A stretch of DNA of 8,893 nt from contig DHGL01000048.1 of NCBI GenBank assembly GCA_002402725.1, positions 4,624-13,516 on the forward strand. Direction: 5' to 3'. Positions 1-5,829 of this stretch are shown in pieces (the first letter of the stretch is position 1; every line of letters starts with the position of its first letter). The notes below the pieces were generated by a model that was not told where the DNA came from, ran no database searches, and worked only from the letters and a program-made list of their open reading frames with translations. This stretch comes from Anaerolineaceae bacterium UBA4799. GTDB lineage: Bacteria; Chloroflexota; Anaerolineae; Anaerolineales; Anaerolineaceae. A program made the translations under genes and the position numbers.

Positions 1-48
1 TTCGAGAAATTAGATAAAATTTTGGAGGAAAGATGGCAGAAGAAGTAA
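1..48 (+). CDS. C-terminal end of an upstream gene (partial)
   Basis: Reading from base 1, an open frame gives FEKLDKILEERWQKK and stops at TAA 46-48. The residues form a charged, helix-like tail. The ribosome binding site and first codons of the next gene lie inside it (overlap 33-48), as is common for co-transcribed genes. Only 15 codons are visible, so chance openness cannot be excluded and no function can be given. Confidence 0.4.
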   Translation, partial: FEKLDKILEERWQKK

Positions 49-179
49 AAGAAACAAAAACCAGCACAGAGGAAGAACCCAAGAAGAAATTCATGGAAAT
101 TGCTGAATTCCGCATGCTGGTCTACGTGATTCCGGTCGCGTTGGTTGTTTTAGTCCTTGCTTTATTGCTGGGAAAGTAA
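33..179 (+). CDS. Small single-span membrane protein (48 aa), unknown
   Basis: The ORF starts at ATG 33 behind a strong GGAGGA Shine-Dalgarno (24-29) and ends at TAA 177-179. Residues 1-27 are highly charged (many E and K, likely cytoplasmic). Residues 29-46 (LVYVIPVALVVLVLALLL) form one hydrophobic helix that ends two residues before the stop, so this looks like a C-terminally anchored miniprotein. It has no signal peptidase site. It overlaps the preceding partial gene by 16 bases and is followed at once by a hairpin, so it appears to be the last gene of an operon running in from the left. The family is not recognised; it may be a small accessory subunit of a membrane complex encoded upstream. 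Confidence 0.72.
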   Translation: MAEEVKETKTSTEEEPKKKFMEIAEFRMLVYVIPVALVVLVLALLLGK

Positions 180-186
180 AACAAAT

Positions 187-212
187 AGTGGGGAGGAGTA
201 ATCCTCCCCACT
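187..212 (+). terminator. GC-rich hairpin after the miniprotein gene
   Basis: A perfect 11-bp stem (187-197 with 202-212) with the loop GTAA begins eight bases after the stop codon. The stem is very stable (core GGGGAGGA/TCCTCCCC). It is followed by CCCCCACTACCCC rather than a T tract, so it is not a classical intrinsic terminator. It may act as a transcript-end stabiliser or as a terminator needing other factors. Confidence 0.55.
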
Positions 213-227
213 CCCCCACTACCCCTA

Positions 228-257
228 TTGACAAAATGTTGTATTATTAAGTATCTA
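228..257 (+). promoter_or_regulatory. Candidate promoter for the permease gene
   Basis: A consensus TTGACA lies at 228-233. Eighteen bases downstream is TATCTA (252-257), a weak -10 matching TATAAT at three positions, in an AT-rich stretch. It sits just after the hairpin of the previous operon and would give a leader of about 180 bases before the permease start. Confidence 0.45.
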
Positions 258-440
258 TATCAATTCATTTTGGTTTAAACATAAAACTGAACAGGAGGTG
301 TTTATCGGAGAGAGCTTTTGGTACATCAGGCGCGAGCAAAAAACACGAGGATTCATTTTTTTTGACGTTTTGAGCTCAAGCCAGGTAATAAGTATGAGAT
401 CGTAGAAAAAACCAAATCAAAGGAAAGAAGGAAAAAACCT
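258..440 (+). other. Permease leader region
   Basis: No gene can be supported in these 183 bases. A second weak promoter is possible (TTGACG 362-367, TAATAA 386-391). TTGAGCTCAA (370-379) is a perfect palindrome. GGTGT (297-301) can pair with ACATC (323-327) around a purine-rich loop, and a run of eight T lies at 356-363. I do not recognise a purine riboswitch core or a convincing attenuator. The permease ribosome binding site is GAAGGA at 427-432, eight bases before ATG 441. Confidence 0.35.
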
Positions 441-1859
441 ATGGCAACTACTTCAAAAGTGTTGGGTTACCTACCACAGGATACCCCTCCATTTGGTAGA
501 ATGTTATTGCTCGGTTTTCAGCACGTACTGACCATGTTTCCAGCCACCGTGCTGTGCGCCCTGCTCATGCACTTTGATGTGTCCACCGTTTTGACCATCA
601 CCGGTCTCGGCACTATCATCGCATTACTTGGATCAAAATTCTCGATTAATACCTATATTCCCCTGTACTACGGCTCAAGCTTCAGCTACATTGCAGCCGT
701 GACCTCGATTGTCGCCGTTCTTGAACCTGGACTCTCCTTTGGCGCTCCTGCCAAACCTGAGACAATCTCCGTTGTTACCGCTGGTTTCATCGTCACCGGT
801 ATCCTCAACATCCTGGTCGGCCTGCTCATCCGTGTCACCGGCGGTAAGAAGGGTCTGGATAAGATCCTGCCCGCTGAAATCACCGGTTCAGTCGCCATCA
901 CCATCGGTATCGGCCTCGCCTATACTGCCCTGACCATGGCCTCCGGTACCTGCTGCGGTGTTGAAGCCAACATGCCCCCGACGCTAAAATGGTGGCTGGC
1001 AGCCGCCCTCACCTTCCTGGCAGCGGTTATCTTCTCCGTCTACCTGCAGGGCAAGGGCTTCATCGGTATGCTCCCCATCCTCCTCGCCATGATCTTCGGT
1101 TACATCGTCGCCATCCCCATCGGCCTGGTTGACTTTTCAAGCATCGGCCAGAGTAACCTGTTCATTCTCCCGAAGATCGTGTTCCCGGTCTTCAATAACG
1201 CGCTCACGGCAACAGCGATGATCGGTATTGGCGTCATGGCCATCGCCACCATTCCTGAATCCACCGCCCACCTCTACCAGATCAGTTTGTATGTTGACCA
1301 CCTGGCAGAGGAACAGGGACGCGAGAAACCCGGCCTTTCCAAGCACATCGGCCTCAACCTGATGCTCGATGGCTTGAACGACCTGGTGAACGGCCTCTTT
1401 GGCTCCACCGCTGGTACCAACTACGGTGAGAACAACTCGCTGATGGTGATCACCCGCAATTACTCCGGTCCAGCCTTGATCACAGCTGGTTGTATCGCTG
1501 TTATCCTCGGCTTCATCGGCCCGCTTCGCGATGCCATCTACAGCATCCCGACCGCGGTTAACGGCGGCCTCGCCATCTACCTGTATGGTGTCATCGGCGT
1601 ACAGGGCATCGCCCTGATGATGGCCGAAAAGGTCGATCTGTACGATCCAGGTAAACTGGCGATCGTCGCCCTTATCCTGGTCATCGGTATCGGCGGTAAC
1701 ATCGGCTACGGCGGCAACCTGCCCATCCCGCTGCTCAAGAGTGTCTTCCCCTTCGGTTGGCCGGCGATCGCGGCTGGAGCCGTCTTCGGTATCCTCGTCA
1801 ACCTGCTCTTCCTGGCCTGGAAACCACCGAAAGTGCGCGCTGCTGACGTCCTGGAGTAA
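441..1859 (+). CDS. NCS2-family uracil/xanthine-type permease
   Basis: This is a 472-residue multi-span membrane transporter of the NCS2/nucleobase-ascorbate family (the UraA fold), expected to import a nucleobase with protons across the inner membrane. Visible signatures are the GFQH motif of helix 1 (residues 25-28), YYGSSFSYIAA of helix 3 (77-86), IPESTAHL of helix 8 with Glu273, and TNYGENNSLMVITR of helix 10 (326-339) with Glu330. The two glutamates correspond to the base-binding Glu241 and Glu290 of E. coli UraA. The family signature N-x-G-x4-T-R reads N-N-S-x4-T-R here, with Ser333 in place of glycine. The protein is somewhat longer than UraA (429). It stands alone between a promoter and a terminator, so neighbours do not indicate the substrate. 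Uracil is likeliest by motif resemblance; xanthine or uric acid are not excluded. Confidence 0.93.
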   Translation: MATTSKVLGYLPQDTPPFGRMLLLGFQHVLTMFPATVLCALLMHFDVSTVLTITGLGTIIALLGSKFSINTYIPLYYGSSFSYIAAVTSIVAVLEPGLSFGAPAKPETISVVTAGFIVTGILNILVGLLIRVTGGKKGLDKILPAEITGSVAITIGIGLAYTALTMASGTCCGVEANMPPTLKWWLAAALTFLAAVIFSVYLQGKGFIGMLPILLAMIFGYIVAIPIGLVDFSSIGQSNLFILPKIVFPVFNNALTATAMIGIGVMAIATIPESTAHLYQISLYVDHLAEEQGREKPGLSKHIGLNLMLDGLNDLVNGLFGSTAGTNYGENNSLMVITRNYSGPALITAGCIAVILGFIGPLRDAIYSIPTAVNGGLAIYLYGVIGVQGIALMMAEKVDLYDPGKLAIVALILVIGIGGNIGYGGNLPIPLLKSVFPFGWPAIAAGAVFGILVNLLFLAWKPPKVRAADVLE

Positions 1860-1879
1860 TCCTCCTGTAACAGTATTTT

Positions 1880-1920
1880 ATAAAAAACTCCTCGATGGTA
1901 AACATCGGGGAGTTTTTTAT
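1880..1920 (+). terminator. Intrinsic terminator after the permease
   Basis: An 18-bp stem (1880-1897 with 1903-1920, one G-T wobble) closes a GTAAA loop. The GC core CTCCTCGATG/CATCGGGGAG is flanked by A6 on the left and T6 on the right, so it could work in both directions. It begins 20 bases after the permease stop. Confidence 0.93.
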
Positions 1921-1931
1921 ATTTCATCGAT

Positions 1932-1937
1932 TATAAT
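1932..1937 (+). promoter_or_regulatory. Candidate -10 element for the NmrA-like operon
   Basis: A perfect TATAAT lies 38 bases upstream of the NmrA-like start and just after the permease terminator. The expected -35 position (about 1909-1914) falls inside the terminator stem and has no good match, so only the -10 is supported. Confidence 0.4.
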
Positions 1938-1975
1938 CAGGGAACGTTAATTCATACTGGAAGAGGGAATACCTA

Positions 1976-2884
1976 TTGATCTTACTAACTGGTGCTGCCG
2001 GTAAGACCGGTAAAGCAATCCTGAACACCCTGATCCCACATGGAGTGCGTGTGCGCAGCCTTGCGCGCAATGAGAAACAGGAGAAAGAACTCAGGCAATT
2101 GGGCAGCGCAGACGTTGCCATAGCTGACCTTCGTGATACTCAAGCCTTATCCAAGACATTGGATGGAATCAGTAAAATTTACTTTATTAGTCCCAATATG
2201 GCTCCAGACGAGCTGGAAATTGGCAGATCACTCCTCTCTTTGGCAAAAGAAAAAGGTGTCACACGCTTTGTTTACCATTCCGTGCTGCATCCACAGGTGG
2301 AGGAGATGCCCCACCACTGGCAAAAAATGCGCATGGAGGAACTGCTTTTCAAATCAGGGTTGGATTTCACCATCTTGCAGCCCTGCGCCTACATGCAGAA
2401 CATCTTATCAAACTGGAAGTCCATCGTCGAGAACGGCATCTTCTCCGTGCCTTATGCCACCACTGCCCGCATCAGTGTTGTTGACCTTGAGGATGTGGCA
2501 GCCGCTGCCGAGGTGGTGCTTACGCAGGTGAATCATTCCCATGCCATTTATGAACTGGCAGGACCGGAAGCTCTCAGCCAGGACGAAGTTGCGGATACCC
2601 TTTCAAGTGAACTCGGAAAGTCAGTGCGTGCGCTCACGGAAAACCGTGTAGATTGGGCAAATAATGCCAGGAACTCCGGTTTGAATGAAGGCTCGATCAG
2701 CACCCTGCTGAAAATGTTCGAATATTACGAGAATTACGGACTTCAAGGAAATCCCAATGTTCTAAACTCGCTCCTCAAAAGACCAGCCACGAAATTCTGC
2801 GAATTCGCCAGGCGCATTAACAAAACACAGCTGCGTTACGGCAGCAACGGTAAAAATGGTTTCAATCACAGCAATGGGAAATAG
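1976..2884 (+). CDS. NmrA-like NAD(P)-binding oxidoreductase (atypical SDR)
   Basis: The protein has 302 residues and starts at TTG 1976, eight bases after GGAAGAGGG (1959-1967). It opens with MILLTGAAGKTG, the first strand and GxxGxxG dinucleotide-binding turn (G6, G9, G12) of a Rossmann fold. An acidic residue follows strand 3 (D51). The stretch KMRMEELLFKSGLDFTILQP (117-136) and the later FSVPYATTARISVVDLEDVA (156-175) are the usual C-terminal hallmarks of NmrA/quinone-oxidoreductase-2-like proteins. No classical SDR YxxxK is evident, as expected for this group. These proteins act either as NAD(P)H-dependent reductases or as redox sensors, and the sequence does not decide which. The last 15 residues are rich in N, G and K and probably disordered. 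It is the first gene of a four-gene operon. Confidence 0.87.
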   Translation: MILLTGAAGKTGKAILNTLIPHGVRVRSLARNEKQEKELRQLGSADVAIADLRDTQALSKTLDGISKIYFISPNMAPDELEIGRSLLSLAKEKGVTRFVYHSVLHPQVEEMPHHWQKMRMEELLFKSGLDFTILQPCAYMQNILSNWKSIVENGIFSVPYATTARISVVDLEDVAAAAEVVLTQVNHSHAIYELAGPEALSQDEVADTLSSELGKSVRALTENRVDWANNARNSGLNEGSISTLLKMFEYYENYGLQGNPNVLNSLLKRPATKFCEFARRINKTQLRYGSNGKNGFNHSNGK

Positions 2885-2887
2885 GAT

Positions 2888-3382
2888 ATGGACAAAAAGA
2901 AAAGCCACCAGTGGAATTTCGTTTTTGAAGCATTACCCGCCCTGTTTCATGGTCAGACAGATGGGTTTGTCAAGTACCTGGACAAGGATGGCTTGAAGTT
3001 CTTGAAGTTCTGGTGGGACCACATCGGGGATAAACTTCCCGAGGAGAGAAGGGTTTCTGCAGCCGGTCTTACTTTTGAGAAAGAGGAGCTCAATCCGAAG
3101 ACCAAGCTGATCACTCTCACGCTTCCCTCCCCCAGGGAAGATGGTGATGTATATTTTGTCGGTCTGATCCCCCGGCCTGAGCGTCGTTTTGCCATGGTAC
3201 GCTTTTATACATCTTCCATGTTCGTGCTCATTAGAAAAGACAGTGTGGACCATCCCAACCGCACCAGTTTTGGCGAAGTCACCCCGAAAGGCAATTATCA
3301 TGAACGGGGAATTGGTTTGAAACCCACCCATCAGGATTTTAAGAGAATTATCAAAAACAGATTGGAGAAGAAGAAAAAATGA
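2888..3382 (+). CDS. Unknown soluble basic protein (164 aa)
   Basis: It starts at ATG 2888, three bases after the NmrA-like stop (TAG-GAT-ATG), which suggests translational coupling. There is no signal peptide or membrane span. Residues 35-47 are aromatic-rich (GLKFLKFWWDHIG), residues 73-120 alternate like beta strands (KLITLTLP, DVYFVGLIP, FAMVRFYTS, MFVLIRKD), and the end (150-164) is strongly basic (KRIIKNRLEKKKK). I do not recognise the family. Its stop overlaps the next start by four bases (ATGA), so it is translated with the membrane protein that follows. A long open frame on the opposite strand (2933-3388) is judged a shadow because this strand has the operon spacing. Confidence 0.8.
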   Translation: MDKKKSHQWNFVFEALPALFHGQTDGFVKYLDKDGLKFLKFWWDHIGDKLPEERRVSAAGLTFEKEELNPKTKLITLTLPSPREDGDVYFVGLIPRPERRFAMVRFYTSSMFVLIRKDSVDHPNRTSFGEVTPKGNYHERGIGLKPTHQDFKRIIKNRLEKKKK

Positions 3383-3783
3383 AACCAATCTCCACGGAAC
3401 TGATCGTCGTCATCGTCGCCATTGCTGTGTTTTACCTGCGCATCGCCATGCTTAGGGGTCAAAAGAAACGCTACGAACGTGAACTGGCGCTCAAGCGGCG
3501 CAAAGTTAAAGGCAGGTCAAAAGGCTCACCATTGCCGCAGCAGCCTAAGGGAACCCCGCCTTACACCGTGCGCAACTGGGTATTGGTAGCAATCTCCATC
3601 CTGCTGATGCTCGCCGGAGTGATTGCTTATAATAATTTCTACTTCTTGGGCTGGCAGATCGTTCGAGATGCCGCTTTCGTAGACGCTTATGCAAAATTTT
3701 GGTACCTCCTCGTCTCTGGCGGCGTTATCCTGTTGGCCTTTACTGTAACCATCCGTAAGCCGATAGATGATACCCTGGAGTAG
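3379..3783 (+). CDS. Unknown three-span membrane protein (134 aa)
   Basis: It overlaps the preceding gene by ATGA at 3379-3382, with GGAGAAGAAG upstream as ribosome binding site. Predicted helices lie at about residues 8-25, 67-86 and 106-125. A strongly basic loop (28-48: many K and R) separates the first two and is probably cytoplasmic by the positive-inside rule. A P/Q/G-rich linker (50-61) follows. No catalytic motif is seen and the family is not recognised. It lies between an unknown soluble protein and a former lipoprotein-cytochrome, so a membrane redox role is possible, but this is inference. Confidence 0.8.
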   Translation: MKPISTELIVVIVAIAVFYLRIAMLRGQKKRYERELALKRRKVKGRSKGSPLPQQPKGTPPYTVRNWVLVAISILLMLAGVIAYNNFYFLGWQIVRDAAFVDAYAKFWYLLVSGGVILLAFTVTIRKPIDDTLE

Positions 3784-3786
3784 GAT

Positions 3787-4187
3787 ATGAGAAAAATCGC
3801 CGTTACCGTTTTATTGATTGTTCTACTGCTGGTGACCCTTTCCGCCTGCGAAAAATCGGAAAATCCCGAATCCGTTGTACCTGTGGTGACGCCTGCCCAG
3901 GGAGAGACAGGCATACCCACAGCAGCACCGGTGATTGAAACTACCGAGCCGACACAACCCGCGGTAGAGGCACCCGGCCCGCAGCAGCCACCCCCGGTAG
4001 CGCCAATTATCGATGGCTAGTAGCTGCTTGAATTACATTGTTCCGGTAATCATAAGGTTTCTCAGGTAACAACCGCAACCGCTACAGCCGTGGAATCGGA
4101 TGCCATCGTCACCAAATGATAGCCAAGGGAGCCAACCTCACAGAAGAGGAAAAAACCATACCTGTACAGTACCTGGCTGAGAACTAG
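3787..4187 (+). pseudogene. Decayed lipoprotein with C-terminal cytochrome c domain
   Basis: The open part (3787-4020, 77 aa) begins three bases after the previous stop (TAG-GAT-ATG). It has a lipoprotein signal: hydrophobic residues 4-18 and lipobox LSAC with Cys21. A low-complexity P/T/E/A/Q tether of the kind that spaces a periplasmic domain from the membrane follows. Two tandem TAG stops (4018-4023) end it. Beyond them the same frame continues with LLELHCSGNHKVSQV (4024-4068), which looks like a haem-binding LLExxCxxCH whose second cysteine is now Asn. After a one-base shift at AAATG (4114-4118; an A appears to be missing) the reading resumes as MIAKGANLTEEEKTI... and ends YLAEN at TAG 4185-4187, the usual C-terminal helix of small mono-haem cytochromes c. 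The intact ancestor would have been about 133 residues. The 77-residue N-terminal part could still be made as a lipoprotein without haem. Confidence 0.78.
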
Positions 4188-4212
4188 AAGTAACGTAATG
4201 CGGTATCACACG

Positions 4213-4243
4213 AACGGGATCCCTTACCGGGATCTTGTTTATA
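4213..4243 (+). terminator. Intrinsic terminator between the convergent operons
   Basis: AACGGGATCCC (4213-4223) pairs with GGGATCTTGTT (4229-4239) around the loop TTACC, giving 11 bp with two G-T wobbles. TTATATT follows. It lies 25 bases after the end of the decayed cytochrome gene on the plus strand. On the minus strand no T tract follows, so it should serve mainly the plus-strand operon. Confidence 0.6.
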
Positions 4244-4268
4244 TTAAGCAAACAGCTACTGTAGCGGC

Positions 4269-5198
4269 TCAAGCTTTATCCAGGTCGTCAGGTGCATACC
4301 CCAAGGCGGATTGTGAAACAGCAGCAGCTATGAAAATCTCCGCGCTCTGCTGTTGTATGAACAGCGCGGGATTGAGCCGGCTTTCTAACCCTTGCGGGTG
4401 ATGCGGGTTTTTTAGCAGCGTCGCGCCAACTTCTACCAGTCCATCCGGCAGAATGATGACTCGTTTCTCGCGTACGGCATGCCTGGTAATGCGCGTAATC
4501 CACCACCCAGGTGAAGTTTTCTCCGTCTATCGGGTAATCCACGCCACCTCCGCCCTTTTCCACGACTCTGCCAATCACCCGCGCGAACTGGTAAATAGAA
4601 ACGCAGGTGATACAACCACGTGGGCAAAAAAGTGGTATTCGCGACGCGGCATAACGAACCAACATTGTCCAAAGTTGTCCACAGCGAAGCATGATGCCAA
4701 ATATGGTAGGCAATTCTAGTGTGTTCACTGCCATTTTATCTCCACCTGCTTCCAGCGCGGGTGGGTTTACTCCACCTGGCTGCGTATGGACGTGCGATAC
4801 AGGGTTAACTCCACATACGCCTACAGGCGATGAAAATAAGCAAAATAGAACCCGGGATGATGAACCGCTTCACACCACCTGCCGGTTGAATGCCTCCAGG
4901 CGCCTGACGGGTATCACACATGCTAAAAAAGATAGGATGAGCAGAGGATTTAGGTGGGAGGCGGGGTCATCGACACCGGCAGCAGGCGCCACCTCGTCCT
5001 CGCCACTCAGTCCGCTGGCAAATTCCCATCCTGGATTGCGCTGAGGCACTGAACCAGGATCGGTGCACTCCCCAGGCAGAGCCCTGTTGTGGGCAGCAGC
5101 GGCAGCGTCTGCGGGCTCAACCGGTGCCCGCGGGAAAACCACTTCAAGGTCGCGTGGTAACCCAATGAGCCTGCACCGCCTATAACCAAAGCGTGCAT
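4269..5198 (-). pseudogene. Decayed NAD-dependent epimerase/dehydratase (SDR)
   Basis: Read on the minus strand in shifting frames, this region gives one continuous extended-SDR epimerase of about 310 residues. From ATG 5198 (AGGAGA six bases upstream) comes MHALVIGGAGSLGYHATL, a Rossmann start with GGxGxxG; this frame stops at 5009-5007. Another frame gives LSGEDEVAPAAGVDD (5010-4966) and IPVRRLEAFNRQ (4914-4879). A third gives GVKRFII (4876-4856). After one missing base, FYFAYFHRL and LYRTSIRSQVE follow from 4850, with two in-frame stops. Then comes a long open piece from 4734 (MAVNTLELPTIFG ... YPIDGENFTWVVDY), and after a further shift near 4480 the C-terminus VREKRVIILPDGLVEVG ... ALGYAPDDLDKA, ending at TGA 4271-4269. 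This adds up to at least four frame changes and several stops. It was the last gene of the microcompartment operon, 31 bases after a BMC-P gene, with its ribosome binding site still intact. The product can no longer be made. Confidence 0.8.
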
Positions 5199-5229
5199 GC
5201 GCATTCTCCTGTTGTATTTGGTTTTAAGG

Positions 5230-5499
5230 TCAGACGATTGTCACCGAATCCACAATGCCCACGATCACTGAGATGATACAGGCATCGGGATTATGCAGCA
5301 CCTGCCGGGCGCCATTTCCTTCACGATTGATAAGTACAGTGTCACCGATACCAGCGTGCGTATTATCAATGGCTATAAAATCCTCATCAGTATTTTCCCC
5401 CTCAGTTACCAACGGCTGGACCACCAGCAGCCTGCGGTGCTTGTAGTGCGGGTGGCTGATGGTGGTTACGACCGTGCCAACGACTTTTGCCAGAATCAT
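5230..5499 (-). CDS. BMC-P pentameric vertex protein, EutN/CcmL family (89 aa)
   Basis: The protein has 89 residues, the usual size for EutN/CcmL. Visible family features are the opening MILAKVVGTVVTT, RRLLVVQPL (22-30), the A-I-D-N-T-H-A-G-I-G-D-T-V-L stretch (43-56), the NREGNGARQVL segment (58-68), and the C-terminal SVIVGIVDSVTI. Such proteins form pentamers that cap the vertices of microcompartment shells. It starts at ATG 5499, seven bases after the stop of the neighbouring BMC-P gene, with AGGT of a weak ribosome site overlapping that stop. It is the second and shorter of two tandem BMC-P genes and the last intact gene of the operon. Confidence 0.92.
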   Translation of the reverse strand: MILAKVVGTVVTTISHPHYKHRRLLVVQPLVTEGENTDEDFIAIDNTHAGIGDTVLINREGNGARQVLHNPDACIISVIVGIVDSVTIV

Positions 5500-5506
5500 G
5501 ATCTAC

Positions 5507-5827
5507 CTAAGAATATCCGGTGGTGCCTTTTCGCATCACCAAGTCATGCATGCCATCGGGTGTCACGCTGAGTTCATCAACAATGCCCACCAGCGCCAGG
5601 TCTACAGGCACGAACTTCACCTGCGGCATAGCCAGCGCGGCTTCACGCGAGCGCACCATCACGCACAGATCACCGGCTCCGGCCTGCACCACATCGACTG
5701 CCACCTGCAAAGGTCCAAGCGGTTCGAGTCTGCGATTGAGCGGTTGAACCACCAGTAATTTCAAGCCCTCCGTACCCGGAATCTTGACCGTACAAACAGC
5801 AGTACCGTGGACGCGACCAAATAGCAT
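5507..5827 (-). CDS. BMC-P pentameric vertex protein, EutN/CcmL family (106 aa)
   Basis: MLFGRVHGTAVCTVKIPG (1-18), LKLLVVQPL (22-30), VAVDVVQAGAGDL (42-54), VRSREAALAM (58-67) and PVDLALVGIVDEL (74-86) are the characteristic strands of the EutN/CcmL fold. Compared with its downstream paralogue it carries a C-terminal tail of about 18 residues (MHDLVMRKGTTGYS). ATG 5827 lies two bases after the stop of the preceding gene with no strong ribosome site, so translation is probably coupled. Two different pentamers in one locus suggest distinct vertices or substitution under different conditions. Confidence 0.92.
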   Translation of the reverse strand: MLFGRVHGTAVCTVKIPGTEGLKLLVVQPLNRRLEPLGPLQVAVDVVQAGAGDLCVMVRSREAALAMPQVKFVPVDLALVGIVDELSVTPDGMHDLVMRKGTTGYS

Positions 5828-5829
5828 GG

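Noticed and set aside
297..327. PyrR-like or purine-riboswitch regulation of the permease leader
   Set aside because: GGAGAGAG in a hairpin loop faintly recalls a PyrR site, but the consensus is out of register and no purine aptamer core or attenuator hairpin with T tract was found.
298..405. GTG-started 35-codon open frame in the permease leader
   Set aside because: The only ribosome-site-like sequence (AGGAGG) overlaps the GTG itself, leaving no spacing, and the peptide shows no recognisable pattern.
2933..3388. 151-codon open frame on the minus strand
   Set aside because: It lies opposite the 164-residue gene, which has operon spacing, a coupled start and an ATGA overlap; the reverse product resembles nothing.
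4288..4734. Separate 148-residue minus-strand protein with its own start
   Set aside because: GGTGGAG lies before ATG 4734, but the residues (LELPTIFG ... YPIDGENFTW) are the C-terminal half of the epimerase and upstream fragments connect to it; after about 4480 the true frame is different.
4691..5044. Plus-strand open frame of 117 codons
   Set aside because: It runs opposite the epimerase pseudogene, whose ordered SDR motifs explain the region; the plus-strand translation is low-complexity.
4870..5142. Separate 90-residue minus-strand protein
   Set aside because: Only its middle and end (LSGEDEVAPAAGVDD, IPVRRLEAFNRQ) are meaningful and they belong to the frameshifted epimerase.
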